A stretch of 64,000 nucleotides of DNA, taken from the NCBI RefSeq assembly GCF_017599385.1, contig NZ_JAGFPK010000001.1, positions 1,727,399-1,791,398 of the forward strand, given 5' to 3'. The notes beneath the pieces were generated by a model, which saw only the letters and a list, made by a program, of their open reading frames with translations, did no database searches and had not been told where the DNA came from. This DNA comes from Ciceribacter sp. L1K22. GTDB lineage: Bacteria > Pseudomonadota > Alphaproteobacteria > Rhizobiales > Rhizobiaceae. The translations under genes were made by a program, and so were the position numbers. Shown here one piece after another: positions 10,263-21,296 of the stretch. Within the stretch, counting starts at the first letter, position 1. Each line of letters opens with the position of its first letter.

Positions 10263-10877
10263 ATGGGTCTGCAGGCAATATTTTTCTATCTCTTCGCCAT
10301 TGTCGCGGTGGCGTCGGCATTCATGGTCATCTCGGCAAGGAACCCGGTCCACTCGGTCCTGTTCCTCATCCTGACCTTCTTCAATGCCGCCGGTCTTTTC
10401 CTGCTCACGGGTGCCGAGTTCCTGGCGATGATTCTCCTCGTCGTTTATGTCGGCGCGGTGGCGGTTCTCTTCCTCTTCGTGGTGATGATGCTGGACATCG
10501 ATTTCACCGAATTGAGGGCAGGGGCGCTGAAATATGCTCCGGTCGGCGCTTTGATCGGGCTCGTCGTGGCGGCTGAGCTCGTGTTCGTGATCGGCGGTAG
10601 CACTCTCTCGCCGGAAGCGCTGAACGCGATCAAGATGCCGATCCCCGCGGCGGCCGAGCGGACCAACACGGCGGCTCTCGGCGATGTGCTTTACACCAAC
10701 TACGTCTATTTCTTCCAGATCGCCGGCCTGGTTCTTCTGGTCGCGATGATCGGCGCCATCGTGCTGACGCTCCGCCACCGGCAGAACATCAAGCGGCAGG
10801 ATATCTCCCAGCAGGTTGCCCGTACGCCGGCGACCGCCGTGAAGGTGGTCAAGGTCAAGCCGGGCCAGGGCGTCTGA
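10263..10877 (+). CDS. nuoJ: NADH-quinone oxidoreductase subunit J
   Basis: ND6-type membrane subunit of complex I. The 204-residue product has five hydrophobic helices, with the conserved pattern [21 protein letters not shown] in helices 1-2 and [20 protein letters not shown] in helix 3, which includes the pi-bulge region of ND6. The C-terminal 40 residues are basic and cytoplasmic. It precedes nuoK by 28 bp. Confidence 0.96.
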   Translation: MGLQAIFFYLFAIVAVASAFMVISARNPVHSVLFLILTFFNAAGLFLLTGAEFLAMILLVVYVGAVAVLFLFVVMMLDIDFTELRAGALKYAPVGALIGLVVAAELVFVIGGSTLSPEALNAIKMPIPAAAERTNTAALGDVLYTNYVYFFQIAGLVLLVAMIGAIVLTLRHRQNIKRQDISQQVARTPATAVKVVKVKPGQGV

Positions 10878-10905
10878 GGCAGCGGAAAGGTCAAGGAACA
10901 AGAAT

Positions 10906-11214
10906 ATGGAAATCGGTCTTTCCCACTACCTGACGGTCAGCGCCATCCTCTTCACGCTCGGCGTCTTCGGCATTTTACTCAACCGCAAGAACGTCATCGT
11001 CATCCTGATGTCGGTCGAACTGATCCTGCTCGCGGTGAACATCAATATGGTGGCCTTTTCGGCCTTCCTCAACGACATCGTGGGTCAGGTCTTTGCCCTG
11101 TTCATCCTGACGGTGGCGGCCGCGGAAGCCGCGATCGGTCTCGCGATCCTCGTTGTCTTCTATCGCAACCGCGGTTCGATCGCCGTGGAAGACGTCAATA
11201 TGATGAAGGGCTGA
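10906..11214 (+). CDS. nuoK: NADH-quinone oxidoreductase subunit K
   Basis: ND4L-type membrane subunit with three helices in 102 residues, the normal length. Two conserved membrane glutamates of the proton path are visible, in [11 protein letters not shown] and [11 protein letters not shown]. The start is preceded by AAGGAACAAG. It is directly followed by nuoL after 7 bp. Confidence 0.97.
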   Translation: MEIGLSHYLTVSAILFTLGVFGILLNRKNVIVILMSVELILLAVNINMVAFSAFLNDIVGQVFALFILTVAAAEAAIGLAILVVFYRNRGSIAVEDVNMMKG

Positions 11215-11221
11215 TACGGCT

Positions 11222-13222
11222 ATGCTTATCTACAAGGCTATTGTCTTTCTGCCGCTGATCGGTTCGATCATTGCTGGCCTTTTCGGACGCCAGATTGGCG
11301 CCAAGGCGTCGGAGTATATCACCACGGGCCTGATGATCATCGCGGCCGCGCTGTCGTGGGTTGTCTTCATCAATGTCGGCCTCGGTCACGGCGAAGGCCA
11401 CGAAGTCATCAAGGTCTCGGTACTGCGCTGGATCCAGTCCGGCGGCATCGACGTCGAGTGGTCGCTGCGTATCGACACGCTGACAGCAGTCATGCTGGTC
11501 GTGGTCAACAGCGTGTCGACGCTCGTTCACCTCTATTCGATCGGCTACATGCATCACGATCCGCATCGGCCGCGCTTCTTCTCCTACCTGTCGCTGTTCA
11601 CCTTCGCCATGCTCATGCTGGTGACGTCCGACAACCTGCTGCAGATGTTCTTCGGCTGGGAAGGCGTGGGTCTGGCGTCGTATCTGCTGATCGGTTTCTG
11701 GTTTAAGAAGCCGTCGGCCAACGCAGCTGCGATGAAAGCCTTCATCGTCAACCGCGTCGGTGACTTTGGCTTCATCCTGGGTATCTCCGGCGTCTTCGTG
11801 TTGTTTGGTTCGATTAATTTCGAAACCATCTTCGCTGCCGCGCAATCCTACCTGCCGGCTGAGGGTGCCGAAGCCGGCGAGGCGATCATCAACCTCTTCG
11901 GTATGAGCCTCGACAAGGGACATGCGATCACAGCTGTCTGCCTGCTGCTCTTCATGGGCGCCATGGGCAAGTCCGCGCAGTTCCTGCTGCACACCTGGTT
12001 GCCGGACGCGATGGAAGGCCCGACCCCGGTGTCGGCGCTCATCCACGCCGCGACCATGGTTACCGCCGGCGTCTTCCTCGTCGCCCGCATGTCGCCGTTG
12101 TTCGAACTGTCGCCCGATGCGCTGACCTTCGTTACTATCATCGGCGCGATCACGGCCTTCTTTGCCGCGACCGTGGGTCTCGTTCAGAACGATATCAAGC
12201 GCGTCATCGCTTATTCGACCTGCTCGCAGCTCGGCTACATGTTCGTGGCGCTGGGTCTGGGCGCCTATGGCGCCGCCATCTTCCACCTCTTCACGCACGC
12301 CTTCTTCAAGGCGCTTCTGTTCCTTGGCGCCGGCTCCGTTATCCATGCCGTCGACGGCGAGCAGGACATGCGCTACATGGGCGGCCTTCGGAAGCACATT
12401 CCTTGGACGTTTGCGGCGATGACCGTTGGAACCCTCGCTCTGACGGGTGTCGGTATTCCCGGGACGATGATCGGCTTTGCCGGCTTCTTCTCGAAGGACG
12501 TTATCATCGAATCCGCCTACGCGTCGCATTCGTCGGTCGCTGGGTTCGCCTTCGCTCTGCTCGTGATAGCCGCGCTGTTCACAAGTTTCTACTCCTGGCG
12601 TCTGGCGTTCCTGACGTTCTTCGGCAAGCCACGGGCCTCCGCCGATGTCATGCATCATGTTCATGAATCGCCGATGGTCATGCTCTTCCCGCTGGCCGTT
12701 CTCACCGTCGGTGCCGTGCTGGCCGGTCTTGTCTTCGAAGGTTACTTCTTCGGCCATCACTATGCCGAATTCTGGAAGGGCGCGTTGTTCACGCTGCCGG
12801 AAAACGAGATTCTGGAAGAGTTCCACCACGTACCGGTCTGGGTGAAGTGGAGCCCGTTCGCGGCGATGCTGATCGGTTTCCTGACGGCCTGGTACATGTA
12901 CATCAAGTCGCCTGAAACGCCGAAGGTCCTCGCCCGCCAGCACCACGTGCTCTACCAGTTCCTGCTGAACAAGTGGTACTTCGACGAACTGTACGACTTC
13001 CTGTTCGTCCGCTCGGCCAAGGCGCTCGGCTACTTCTTCTGGAAGAAGGGTGACGTCGGCGTCATCGACACCTACGGCCCGAATGGCGTGGCTGACGCGG
13101 TCACCTCGACGACGCAGCGTATCGTCCGCCTGCAGTCCGGTTACCTTTATCATTATGCCTTCGCGATGCTGATCGGCATCGCCGCCCTTGTTACCTGGAT
13201 GATGCTCGGGAGTTCCCTCTGA
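11222..13222 (+). CDS. nuoL: NADH-quinone oxidoreductase subunit L
   Basis: Distal antiporter-like proton-pumping subunit (ND5). The 666-residue product has the family core with [18 protein letters not shown] (key Glu and nearby residues), [20 protein letters not shown] and [19 protein letters not shown]. It continues into the long C-terminal amphipathic helix and last membrane segment (about 540-666) that brace the membrane arm. The stop overlaps the nuoM start as TGATG. Confidence 0.97.
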   Translation: MLIYKAIVFLPLIGSIIAGLFGRQIGAKASEYITTGLMIIAAALSWVVFINVGLGHGEGHEVIKVSVLRWIQSGGIDVEWSLRIDTLTAVMLVVVNSVSTLVHLYSIGYMHHDPHRPRFFSYLSLFTFAMLMLVTSDNLLQMFFGWEGVGLASYLLIGFWFKKPSANAAAMKAFIVNRVGDFGFILGISGVFVLFGSINFETIFAAAQSYLPAEGAEAGEAIINLFGMSLDKGHAITAVCLLLFMGAMGKSAQFLLHTWLPDAMEGPTPVSALIHAATMVTAGVFLVARMSPLFELSPDALTFVTIIGAITAFFAATVGLVQNDIKRVIAYSTCSQLGYMFVALGLGAYGAAIFHLFTHAFFKALLFLGAGSVIHAVDGEQDMRYMGGLRKHIPWTFAAMTVGTLALTGVGIPGTMIGFAGFFSKDVIIESAYASHSSVAGFAFALLVIAALFTSFYSWRLAFLTFFGKPRASADVMHHVHESPMVMLFPLAVLTVGAVLAGLVFEGYFFGHHYAEFWKGALFTLPENEILEEFHHVPVWVKWSPFAAMLIGFLTAWYMYIKSPETPKVLARQHHVLYQFLLNKWYFDELYDFLFVRSAKALGYFFWKKGDVGVIDTYGPNGVADAVTSTTQRIVRLQSGYLYHYAFAMLIGIAALVTWMMLGSSL

Positions 13223-14733
13223 TGACCGCTTGGCCCATTCTCTCGACGGTCACGTTCCTGCCGCTCGTCGGCGTGCTGCTTCTGCTTCTGACGCGTGACG
13301 ACACCAACCTCGGCAAGCGCAACGTCAAGAATGTCGCGTTGCTGACGACGGTCTTCACCTTCGTCGTTTCTCTGTTCGTCTGGCTCGGTTTCGACAACGC
13401 CAATCCGGGCTTCCAGATGGTGGAGAAGCATGAGTGGCTGAACACGGGCATTTCCTATCACGTCGGAGTCGACGGCATCTCGATGCTGTTCGTTATCCTG
13501 ACAACGTTCCTGATGCCCTTCTGCATCCTGGCGAGCTGGTTCTCGATCGAGAAGCGCATCAAGGACTACATGATCGCCTTCCTGCTGCTCGAGACGCTGA
13601 TGATCGGCGTGTTCGTGTCGCTAGACATTGTGCTGTTCTACGTCTTCTTCGAAGCCGGCCTGATACCTATGTTCATCATCATAGGTGTCTGGGGTGGCAA
13701 GGATCGCGTCTACGCGTCCTACAAGTTCTTCCTCTACACCTTGCTCGGTTCGGTTCTGATGCTGCTCGCCATCATGGCGATGTACTGGGAAGCCGGCACG
13801 ACCGACATCACACAGCTTTTGACGCACCAGTTCCCGGCTGGCATGCAGACATGGCTGTGGCTTGCCTTCTTCGCTTCCTTTGCGGTGAAGATGCCGATGT
13901 GGCCGGTGCACACCTGGCTTCCGGATGCGCACGTGCAGGCACCGACTGCGGGCTCGATGATTCTCGCGGGCATCCTGCTGAAGCTCGGCGGCTACGGTTT
14001 CCTGCGTTTTTCGCTGCCGATGTTCCCGTTGGCATCGGACTATTTCGCGCCGTTCGTCTTTACGCTGTCAGTGATCGCGATCATCTACACCTCGCTGGTC
14101 GCCCTGATGCAGGAGGATATGAAGAAGGTCATCGCCTATTCGTCCGTCGCTCACATGGGCTACGTCACGATGGGTACGTTTGCCGCCAACGCGCAGGGCG
14201 TTCAGGGCGCCATCTTCCAGATGATCAGCCACGGCTTCGTCTCGGCCGCGCTCTTCTTCTGCGTTGGCGTCATCTACGACCGCCTTCACACCCGTGATAT
14301 CGCGGCCTATGGCGGCCTGGCGAACAACATGCCGAAATATGCCGTCGCTTTCATGATCTTCACGATGGCGAACGTCGGCCTTCCGGGCACCTCCGGTTTC
14401 GTCGGCGAGTTCCTGACCCTGATCGGCGTCTTCCGCGCCAATACCTGGGTGGCGCTCTTCGCGGCGACGGGCGTGATCCTCTCGGCAGGCTACTCGCTCT
14501 GGCTCTATCGCCGCGTGGTGTTCGGGGCTCTTGAGAAGGAAAGCCTCAAGGCTATGCTCGACCTCAGTGGCCGGGAAAAGCTCATCCTCTACCCGCTGAT
14601 CGCGCTGACCATCCTCTTCGGCGTCTATCCGGCTCCGATCTTCGATGCGACGGCGGCTTCGGTCGATCTCTTGATCAACAACTATACGGCTGCATTGCAG
14701 GCGGCGCAGAACGTTGCGCTCACGGTGAACTGA
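13222..14733 (+). CDS. nuoM: NADH-quinone oxidoreductase subunit M
   Basis: Antiporter-like proton-pumping subunit (ND4). The 503-residue product contains [20 protein letters not shown] with the essential membrane Glu, [20 protein letters not shown] with the key Lys, and [19 protein letters not shown]. The expected 14 membrane helices fit the hydropathy. The ATG overlaps the nuoL stop by one base, and nuoN follows after 18 bp. Confidence 0.97.
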   Translation: MTAWPILSTVTFLPLVGVLLLLLTRDDTNLGKRNVKNVALLTTVFTFVVSLFVWLGFDNANPGFQMVEKHEWLNTGISYHVGVDGISMLFVILTTFLMPFCILASWFSIEKRIKDYMIAFLLLETLMIGVFVSLDIVLFYVFFEAGLIPMFIIIGVWGGKDRVYASYKFFLYTLLGSVLMLLAIMAMYWEAGTTDITQLLTHQFPAGMQTWLWLAFFASFAVKMPMWPVHTWLPDAHVQAPTAGSMILAGILLKLGGYGFLRFSLPMFPLASDYFAPFVFTLSVIAIIYTSLVALMQEDMKKVIAYSSVAHMGYVTMGTFAANAQGVQGAIFQMISHGFVSAALFFCVGVIYDRLHTRDIAAYGGLANNMPKYAVAFMIFTMANVGLPGTSGFVGEFLTLIGVFRANTWVALFAATGVILSAGYSLWLYRRVVFGALEKESLKAMLDLSGREKLILYPLIALTILFGVYPAPIFDATAASVDLLINNYTAALQAAQNVALTVN

Positions 14734-14751
14734 CGACAGGACCCATTGGAC

Positions 14752-16197
14752 ATGACCGCAGAAACTCTCGTTGCTAGCCTGCATCTGATCGCGCCGGAGC
14801 TGATCCTCGCGGTTGGCGCCATGGTTCTCCTGATGATCGGCGTCTTCTCTGGCGAGAAGTCGGCGACGACAGTCACCGGGCTCGCCGTTGCGCTCCTCAT
14901 CGCCTCCGGGATGTGGATGCTGCTGGTTCCCGCGCAGGGCGAGGCCTTTGGCGGCGCCTATGTCGCCGATGGCTTCGGGACCTTCATGAAGGTTCTGGCA
15001 CTCGTCGGCTCCATCACCGCCATGATCATGGCCGTCGGACATGCCCGCTTCGACCATCTCGACAAGTTCGAGTTCCCAGTCCTGCTGGTGCTGGCGACGC
15101 TCGGCGTCATGCTGATGATCTCCGCCAACGACATGATCTCGCTCTACCTGTCGCTCGAGCTGCAGTCGCTGGCGCTGTATGTCGTCGCCGCAATCAACCG
15201 TGACAGCCTTCGGTCTACCGAAGCGGGCCTGAAGTATTTCGTACTCGGTGCTCTGTCGTCGGGCATGCTGCTGTACGGTATGTCTCTGATCTACGGTTTC
15301 ACCGGCAATACCGGTTTCGACGAGATCGCACGCGTTCTGACTTCGGGCGAACCGCAGCTTGGCTTTATCTTCGGCCTCGTGTTCGTTCTCGCCGGCCTTG
15401 CTTTCAAGATATCCGCCGTTCCCTTCCATATGTGGACGCCGGACGTCTACGAGGGCGCACCGACGCCGGTCACCGCATTCCTGGCCGCCGCGCCGAAGGT
15501 CGGCGCGATGGCGATCCTCGTGCGCATCGTCATTGAAGCCTTCCAGCCGGTCTTCGCCGAATGGCAGCAGATCGTCGTTTTCATTTCGATTGCCTCCATG
15601 GTGCTCGGTTCGTTCGCCGCGATCGGCCAGCGAAACATCAAGCGCCTGATGGCATACTCCTCGATCGGTCACATGGGCTACGCGCTCGTCGGCCTGGCCG
15701 CCGGCTCGAAAACCGGCGTGTCCGGCGTGATACTCTACATGCTGATCTATCTCGTCATGACGCTCGGCACCTTTGCCTGCATCATGGCGATGCGCCGCAA
15801 GGAAGGCGGCAATGTAGAGAACATCGAAGATCTGGCCGGCCTTTCGACGACCAAGCCGTTCATGGCAGTGGTTCTGACCGCCCTGATGTTCTCGCTCGCT
15901 GGCATTCCGCCACTCGCCGGTTTCTTCGGAAAGTACTTCGTCTTCATCGCGGCGATCGAAGCCAAGCTTTATGCGCTGGCCATCATCGGCGTACTCGCTT
16001 CGGTCGTTGGCGCTTATTACTACCTGCGCATCGTCAAGGTCATGTGGTTTGACGAAGCGAGCGGCGAGTTCGCGCGTATCGCAGGTGAACTGCGTCTTGT
16101 CTTCGGCCTCTCCGGTGTCTTCGTGATCGGCTATGTCCTGTTCGGCGGTCCGATCGGCAATGCGGCTGACGTCGCCGCCCAGTCGCTCTTCTATTGA
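14752..16197 (+). CDS. nuoN: NADH-quinone oxidoreductase subunit N
   Basis: Third antiporter-like subunit (ND2). The 481-residue product has [40 protein letters not shown] and [21 protein letters not shown] in order. ATG 14752 is preferred; a TTG at 14746 would add two residues and sits closer to the AGGA, so the exact start is uncertain. Last core subunit of the operon; its stop overlaps the birA start codon. Confidence 0.97.
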   Translation: MTAETLVASLHLIAPELILAVGAMVLLMIGVFSGEKSATTVTGLAVALLIASGMWMLLVPAQGEAFGGAYVADGFGTFMKVLALVGSITAMIMAVGHARFDHLDKFEFPVLLVLATLGVMLMISANDMISLYLSLELQSLALYVVAAINRDSLRSTEAGLKYFVLGALSSGMLLYGMSLIYGFTGNTGFDEIARVLTSGEPQLGFIFGLVFVLAGLAFKISAVPFHMWTPDVYEGAPTPVTAFLAAAPKVGAMAILVRIVIEAFQPVFAEWQQIVVFISIASMVLGSFAAIGQRNIKRLMAYSSIGHMGYALVGLAAGSKTGVSGVILYMLIYLVMTLGTFACIMAMRRKEGGNVENIEDLAGLSTTKPFMAVVLTALMFSLAGIPPLAGFFGKYFVFIAAIEAKLYALAIIGVLASVVGAYYYLRIVKVMWFDEASGEFARIAGELRLVFGLSGVFVIGYVLFGGPIGNAADVAAQSLFY

Positions 16198-16982
16198 GCC
16201 GGCTGGTGGCTGACCGGGCGCTGTCGCTCGGGGACTTCCGGCACGAGGCATTGGGCGAGGTGTCGTCCACCAATGCCGAGTGCCTGGAAAGGGCAAGGCA
16301 AGGCGATCCCGGAAATCTCTGGCTTACGGCGACCGCCCAAACGGGCGGTCGTGGCCGTAGAGGACGGACCTGGCACTCGGCGCCGGGAAACCTTTACGCC
16401 TCGCTCCTGTTGATCGATCCTGCGCCGATGGAGGCTCTTGGATCTCTACCGCTTGCAGTGGCTCTGGCCGTTTATGGTGCGGTGCGTCGTGTCGTTCCGC
16501 CTGGCTCTGATTTGGTCGAAATCAAGTGGCCGAATGACATCCTTATTGGTCGTCGAAAGACCTGCGGCATTCTCATTGAGGGAGAGCGGCTTACGGATGG
16601 CCGCCAGGCCGTGGTGGTCGGCATCGGTGTCAATATTGCTTTCAAGCCCGACCTCTCTAATTATCCCGTGACATGCCTTCGCGAGCATGGGGCGTCCGCC
16701 TCTCCCGAAGAAGTGTTTGCAGGGCTGTTCTCCAGCATGGTCGATGCGCTGTCGCTCTGGAAAAAGGGCGTGGGCGTCGCAGCTGTCGTGTCGCGCTGGC
16801 GATACGCGGCTTGCGGCATGGGAGAGAGAATTACGGTGAATCTCACCGATCGCGCGATTTCCGGCCTATTTTCCGGAATCGATGATAAAGGCCTTCTTCT
16901 GCTGACGCAGGATGACGGGCGAAGAATGACGATCGCCGCGGGCGACGTCTTCTTTGAACAAACTGGACTAGAAAAAGAATGA
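16194..16982 (+). CDS. birA: Biotin--acetyl-CoA-carboxylase ligase
   Basis: Attaches biotin to biotin-dependent carboxylases through biotinyl-AMP. The 262-residue protein has the glycine-rich loop [11 protein letters not shown], the KWPNDIL motif and the GIGVNI segment of the catalytic domain, then a small SH3-like C-terminal domain. It lacks the N-terminal DNA-binding domain of E. coli BirA, so it should be only an enzyme. The start is TTG 16194 overlapping the nuoN stop, or GTG 16206; no clear ATG is available. Both its ends overlap neighbours (nuoN and rnj), so it is translated as part of the nuo transcript or from an internal promoter. Confidence 0.92.
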   Translation: MSRLVADRALSLGDFRHEALGEVSSTNAECLERARQGDPGNLWLTATAQTGGRGRRGRTWHSAPGNLYASLLLIDPAPMEALGSLPLAVALAVYGAVRRVVPPGSDLVEIKWPNDILIGRRKTCGILIEGERLTDGRQAVVVGIGVNIAFKPDLSNYPVTCLREHGASASPEEVFAGLFSSMVDALSLWKKGVGVAAVVSRWRYAACGMGERITVNLTDRAISGLFSGIDDKGLLLLTQDDGRRMTIAAGDVFFEQTGLEKE

Positions 16983-18646
16983 GCAACAAAGACGAACTGG
17001 TGTTTCTGCCGCTGGGCGGTGTTGGCGAGATCGGGATGAACCTCGCCCTATACGGTTACGGGCCGCCGACGAACCGCCAGTGGATCATGGTCGACTGCGG
17101 TGTGACCTTTCCCGGTCCGGACCTGCCCGGCGTCGACCTCGTGCTTCCTGACATCCGCTACATCGCTGCAGAGCGTAAGAACCTGAAGGCGATCATCATC
17201 ACCCACGCTCACGAGGATCACTTCGGCGGGCTGAACGATATCTGGCCCGGCCTCAATGTGCCTGTGTACGCTTCTGGCTTCACGGCAGGCCTCCTGGAGG
17301 CCAAGCGCGACTACGAAGGGTCGAGAGCCGATATTCCGATCACGCCGTTCAAGGCAGGCGATGTCATCAATATAGGCCCGTTCTCGGTCGAGGCTGTCGG
17401 CGTCAATCACTCGATCCCCGAGCCGATGTCGCTGGTCATCCGCACGCCACTGGGTAATCTCGTCCACACCGGAGACTGGAAGATTGACCACGCGCCGTCC
17501 TTGGGGCCGCTGACCGATGAACAGAAGTTCCGTGCCGTCGGCGACGAGGGCGTCCTCGCACTGATGTGCGACAGCACCAACGCCATGCGCGACGGCATCT
17601 CACCATCCGAGAAAGAGGTATCTGCCGGGCTGCGCAAGATCATCGAAAGCGCCGAGGGCAGGGTGGCGATCACCACCTTCTCGTCCAACGTCGGTCGTAT
17701 CCGCTCGATTGCCCAGGCTGCGGAGGCTGCAGGCCGCGAGGTGCTGCTGCTCGGCAGCTCTCTGAAGCGCGTCGTCGCGGTTGCCGACGATCTCGGACTG
17801 ATGGAGGGGCTTAAGCCCTTTATCGCGGAAGACGAATACGGCTACATCCCGCGTGATCGTGTGGTCGTGATTTTGACCGGAAGCCAGGGCGAGCCCCGCG
17901 CGGCGCTCGCTAAGCTCTCGCGCGACGAGATGCGCAATGTCGCGCTGGCCTCGGGCGATACGGTCGTGTTCTCCTCGCGGGCGATCCCGGGCAACGAAAA
18001 GGCCATCCTCGACATCAAGAACGGCCTCATCGAGCAGGGCGTGCATATTGTGACCGACAGCGATGCGCTGGTGCACGTTTCCGGCCATCCGCGTCGCAAC
18101 GAATTGCTGCAGATGTACCAGTGGGTTCGACCGCAGATATTGGTGCCCGTTCATGGAGAGGCGGCGCATCTGATGGCGCAGGCCGAACTGGGACGCCAGG
18201 CCGGCATCCAAAGCGTGCCGAAGGTTCGCAACGGTGATGTTCTTCGTCTTGCTCCCGGCCCGGCTGAAGTGATCGACCACGCGCCGTTTGGCCGCATCTA
18301 CAAGGATGGCAAGCTGATCGGCGATATGGACGAGATGGGCATCTCCAATCGCAAGAAGCTTTCTTATGTGGGCCATGTCGCGGTCAACGTGCTTCTCGAC
18401 AGTCGTTACGATTTCATGGGCGACCCCGAGGTGGTGCCGTTCGGCCTGCCGGTCTATGACGACGAGGGAGAGGACATGGAGGATGTGCTTTACGACGCCA
18501 TTCTCGGCGCTGTCGAAAGCATACCCCGCGCGCGACGCAAGGATCTTGAAGGATTGCGCGAGTCCATCCGCCGGGCGGTGCGCTCGGCCGCCAACGAGAC
18601 CTGGGGCAAGAAGCCCATCGTTACGGTCTTCATAACGAAAGTCTGA
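16979..18646 (+). CDS. rnj: Ribonuclease J
   Basis: Metallo-beta-lactamase-fold RNase with endo- and 5' exonuclease activity, involved in mRNA turnover and rRNA maturation. The 555-residue product has the zinc site HAHEDHFGGLNDIW, further ligands in NHSIPEP, HTGDWKID and the beta-CASP domain (CDSTNAM, TFSSNVGR, VHVSGHPRR, VPVHGEAAH), and a C-terminal domain of about 100 residues. The ATG overlaps the birA stop by ATGA. The birA-rnj pairing after nuoN is typical of rhizobia. Confidence 0.95.
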   Translation: MSNKDELVFLPLGGVGEIGMNLALYGYGPPTNRQWIMVDCGVTFPGPDLPGVDLVLPDIRYIAAERKNLKAIIITHAHEDHFGGLNDIWPGLNVPVYASGFTAGLLEAKRDYEGSRADIPITPFKAGDVINIGPFSVEAVGVNHSIPEPMSLVIRTPLGNLVHTGDWKIDHAPSLGPLTDEQKFRAVGDEGVLALMCDSTNAMRDGISPSEKEVSAGLRKIIESAEGRVAITTFSSNVGRIRSIAQAAEAAGREVLLLGSSLKRVVAVADDLGLMEGLKPFIAEDEYGYIPRDRVVVILTGSQGEPRAALAKLSRDEMRNVALASGDTVVFSSRAIPGNEKAILDIKNGLIEQGVHIVTDSDALVHVSGHPRRNELLQMYQWVRPQILVPVHGEAAHLMAQAELGRQAGIQSVPKVRNGDVLRLAPGPAEVIDHAPFGRIYKDGKLIGDMDEMGISNRKKLSYVGHVAVNVLLDSRYDFMGDPEVVPFGLPVYDDEGEDMEDVLYDAILGAVESIPRARRKDLEGLRESIRRAVRSAANETWGKKPIVTVFITKV

Positions 18647-18703
18647 TGGCAGGCGGCAGATCGCGGCGTTAGGGTCGTGGCACGTTCGCTGAGGAGGTTC
18701 CCC

Positions 18704-19108
18704 ATGCTAGGTCGCGTCAACCATGTCGCAATCGCGGTTCCGGATCTGACGGCCGCCACGGCGGCTTACCGGGATACACTGGGGGCAAAGGTGTCTCAGG
18801 CTCAGGCCCTTCCGGAACACGGCGTGACCGTTGTGTTCGTGGAACTGCCGAACACCAAGATCGAACTCCTGGAACCGCTAGGAGAGAATTCTCCGATCGC
18901 CGCTTTCCTCGACAAGAATCCGTCAGGCGGTATGCATCACGTCTGCTACGAGGTGGACGACATTCTCCATGCGCGGGATCAGCTTTCCGCGTCCGGAGCG
19001 CGGGTGTTGGGATCCGGTGAACCCAAGATTGGTGCCCACGGAAAGCCGGTGCTCTTCCTGCATCCTAAGGATTTCTTCGGCACCCTCATCGAACTTGAGC
19101 AGGTGTGA
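18704..19108 (+). CDS. mce: Methylmalonyl-CoA epimerase
   Basis: Interconverts (R)- and (S)-methylmalonyl-CoA in propionate metabolism. It belongs to the vicinal oxygen chelate fold: two beta-alpha-beta repeats in 134 residues, with metal ligands expected in VNHVAIAV (His near residue 6), in GMHHVCYEV and in the terminal IELEQV glutamate. A perfect GAGGAGG precedes ATG 18704; an upstream in-frame GTG would add nine residues without such a site. It lies 57 bp after rnj and is likely cotranscribed with the DUF1467 gene. Confidence 0.93.
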   Translation: MLGRVNHVAIAVPDLTAATAAYRDTLGAKVSQAQALPEHGVTVVFVELPNTKIELLEPLGENSPIAAFLDKNPSGGMHHVCYEVDDILHARDQLSASGARVLGSGEPKIGAHGKPVLFLHPKDFFGTLIELEQV

Positions 19109-19188
19109 CGAAAAGCGCGTTCGTTGCATTTTGCCAGACATGACGTTTGCCTCTATAAGCGGCCTTCCATTCAACGGAAGTTCTCGAG

Positions 19189-19458
19189 ATGCAGTTCCTC
19201 TCCGCCTTCGCCGTCTACTTCATCATCTGGTGGATCACCCTGTTCATGATCCTGCCGATCGGCCTGCGGACACAGGCGGATGAAAACGAGATCGTTCCTG
19301 GCAGTGCGGAAAGCGCACCCGCGCGGTTCCGGGGAGGGCGTGTCGTCCTTCTGACGACACTGGTATCCGGCATCATTTATGGCGGATGGCTTGTGGCCGA
19401 GACGTGGTTCGGGATCAGTTTCGACAGCCTTCCGACAATCCTGCCGAGCTTCGAATAA
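19189..19458 (+). CDS. DUF1467 family small membrane protein
   Basis: An 89-residue protein with two membrane helices (about 4-24 and 54-74) and the family sequence YFIIWWITLFMILPIGLRTQ. The function of DUF1467 is unknown. It is regularly found between mce and proS in rhizobia and related alphaproteobacteria, which supports this as a real gene and hints at an envelope role. Confidence 0.9.
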   Translation: MQFLSAFAVYFIIWWITLFMILPIGLRTQADENEIVPGSAESAPARFRGGRVVLLTTLVSGIIYGGWLVAETWFGISFDSLPTILPSFE

Positions 19459-19506
19459 CCGCTTTCCCCTGTCCGCAGTCGCTTCGTTGCGAAATTCTCA
19501 AAAAAA

Positions 19507-19528
19507 AACAAGGCCGTGAGGCCTTGTT
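19507..19528. terminator. Terminator-like hairpin after the DUF1467 gene
   Basis: Nine-base-pair perfect stem AACAAGGCC/GGCCTTGTT with loop GTGA. An A-tract immediately precedes it, so a U-tract would follow only on the minus strand. On the plus strand the right arm ends in TTGTT with no longer T-run. It lies 48 bp after the DUF1467 stop and probably ends that transcript, less efficiently than a classical site. Confidence 0.55.
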
Positions 19529-19937
19529 CAAGTATCGCGTGATCTTTCACCATTTAAGGGGCTGCGAACGGGCGCGCCTAAGATCTGATCCTCCCAAGAC
19601 TTGACCGCGAAATCGGCAAGAATTTAATCTCCCTGCCTCTTTTGTGGGCTAAAGCTAGCCTAACGGATTGGCTTTGTCACCTCTTTTTTGCAAATTTGCT
19701 ACAGTTGTTGATAAAAAATTTTTCCAGCGTAAATGCCTCGAAAAAATTCATATTCCCGCCATGCTCGTTCATCCGACCTGTAACGTTTCGGTCTCCTTCG
19801 GAACGCTGTTTTGGCCGGCTAGGCGGTGGGTGACGCGGGTTTCCTTCCCGTGTCGAACCGGTTATGAACGCATCCGAATATTGTTGCCGTCCGGCTGATT
19901 CCGCATAAGCGGAGAGCCTCATTCATTGGAAACCGTC
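19529..19937. other. Intergenic region upstream of proS, no gene seen
   Basis: About 400 bp, visibly richer in A/T than its neighbours (for example 19680-19750 with several A and T runs), so it probably holds the proS promoter. I found no convincing small gene or tRNA. I cannot place a promoter with confidence. Confidence 0.5.
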
Positions 19938-21260
19938 ATGCGTCTGTCGCGCTATTTCATGCCGATCCTCAAGGAGAATCCGAAGGAAGCGGAAATTGTC
20001 TCCCACCGTCTCATGCTGCGCACCGGCATGATCCGTCAGCAGAGCCAGGGCATCTATTCCTGGCTGCCGCTCGGCAAGCGCGTGCTCGACAAGGTGAATG
20101 CGATCATCCGCGAGGAGCAGAACCGATCGGGAGCGATAGAACTGCTGATGCCGACGCTGCAGTCAGCCGAACTCTGGCAGGAAAGCGGACGTTACGATGA
20201 CTACGGCAAGGAGATGCTGCGCATAAAGGATCGTCAGGAGCGCCCGATGCTCTACGGTCCGACCAACGAGGAGATGATCACCGACATCTTCCGGTCCTAC
20301 GTCAAGTCATACAAGAGCCTTCCGCTCAATCTCTACCACATCCAGCTGAAGTTCCGCGACGAGATCCGTCCGCGGTTCGGCACCATGCGGTCGCGCGAGT
20401 TCCTGATGAAGGACGCCTATTCCTTCGATCTGACCCAGGCCGATGCGATCCATTCCTATAACAAGATGTTCGTAGCCTATCTCCGCACCTTCTCGCGGCT
20501 CGGCCTGCGCGCTATTCCGATGCGTGCCGACACCGGCCCGATTGGCGGCAACCACAGCCATGAATTCATCATTCTCGCCGACACCGGTGAATCCGAGGTC
20601 TTCTCGCACAAGGCTTTTGTTGATTTCGACATCCCGGCAGAAAACACCGATTTCGACGACGTCGCCGGTCTGCAGGCCGTGTTCGACAAGTGGACCTCCG
20701 TTTACGCAGCCACCTCGGAAATGCATGACGAAGCGGCATTCAGCGCTATTCCGGAGGCTGATCGCCTGTCGGCCCGCGGCATCGAGGTCGGGCATATCTT
20801 CTATTTTGGCACCAAGTATTCGGAGCCCATGGGCGCCAAGGTGCAGGGTCCGGACGGCAAGGAGCACCTTGTCCACATGGGATCGTACGGCATCGGACCC
20901 ACCCGCCTTGTTCCCGCCATCATCGAGGCCTCGCATGACGAGAACGGCATTATCTGGCCGGCTTCGGTCGCGCCGTTCGATGTCGTCGTGATCAACATGA
21001 AGGCGGGTGACGAGGCATGTGATGCCGCATGCGAGAAGCTCTACGCCGACCTCGGAAAGGCGGGCAAGGACGTTCTCTACGACGACACCGACGACCGCGC
21101 CGGAACGAAGTTCGCGACCGCTGACCTGATCGGGGTACCGGTGCAAATCATCGCCGGCCCGCGCTCCGTCGCGAACGGCGAAGTCGAGGTCAAGGATCGC
21201 AGGACCGGCGCCCGCGAAACGATGACGATCGAAGCTGCGATCAACAAACTGACTGCCTGA
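19938..21260 (+). CDS. proS: Prolyl-tRNA synthetase (short form)
   Basis: Charges tRNA-Pro. The 440-residue class II synthetase shows motif 2 in [21 protein letters not shown], motif 3 in [16 protein letters not shown], and TNEEM near residue 110, followed by an anticodon-binding domain (about 345-440). It lacks the large editing insertion present in the E. coli enzyme, as is usual for the alphaproteobacterial and mitochondrial-like form. ATG 19938 ([11 protein letters not shown]) is chosen over an in-frame TTG at 19926 by family length. It is followed 36 bp later by lolC. Confidence 0.96.
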   Translation: MRLSRYFMPILKENPKEAEIVSHRLMLRTGMIRQQSQGIYSWLPLGKRVLDKVNAIIREEQNRSGAIELLMPTLQSAELWQESGRYDDYGKEMLRIKDRQERPMLYGPTNEEMITDIFRSYVKSYKSLPLNLYHIQLKFRDEIRPRFGTMRSREFLMKDAYSFDLTQADAIHSYNKMFVAYLRTFSRLGLRAIPMRADTGPIGGNHSHEFIILADTGESEVFSHKAFVDFDIPAENTDFDDVAGLQAVFDKWTSVYAATSEMHDEAAFSAIPEADRLSARGIEVGHIFYFGTKYSEPMGAKVQGPDGKEHLVHMGSYGIGPTRLVPAIIEASHDENGIIWPASVAPFDVVVINMKAGDEACDAACEKLYADLGKAGKDVLYDDTDDRAGTKFATADLIGVPVQIIAGPRSVANGEVEVKDRRTGARETMTIEAAINKLTA

Positions 21261-21296
21261 CGCCGCAGAGGCGTAAGCGGCGAGCGAGGAGACGAG

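Noticed and set aside
11195..13153. Long minus-strand open frame of 652 codons opposite nuoL
   Set aside because: nuoL on the plus strand has all family motifs; the opposite frame is charged, motif-free and typical of GC-rich third-position shadows. The same applies to long frames opposite nuoM-nuoN (14068-16296), dnaE (23790-26120) and topA (38486-39742).
19780..19870. tRNA-like stretch with GTCGAACC on the reverse strand
   Set aside because: No matching acceptor stem, D-arm or anticodon arm can be drawn around it.
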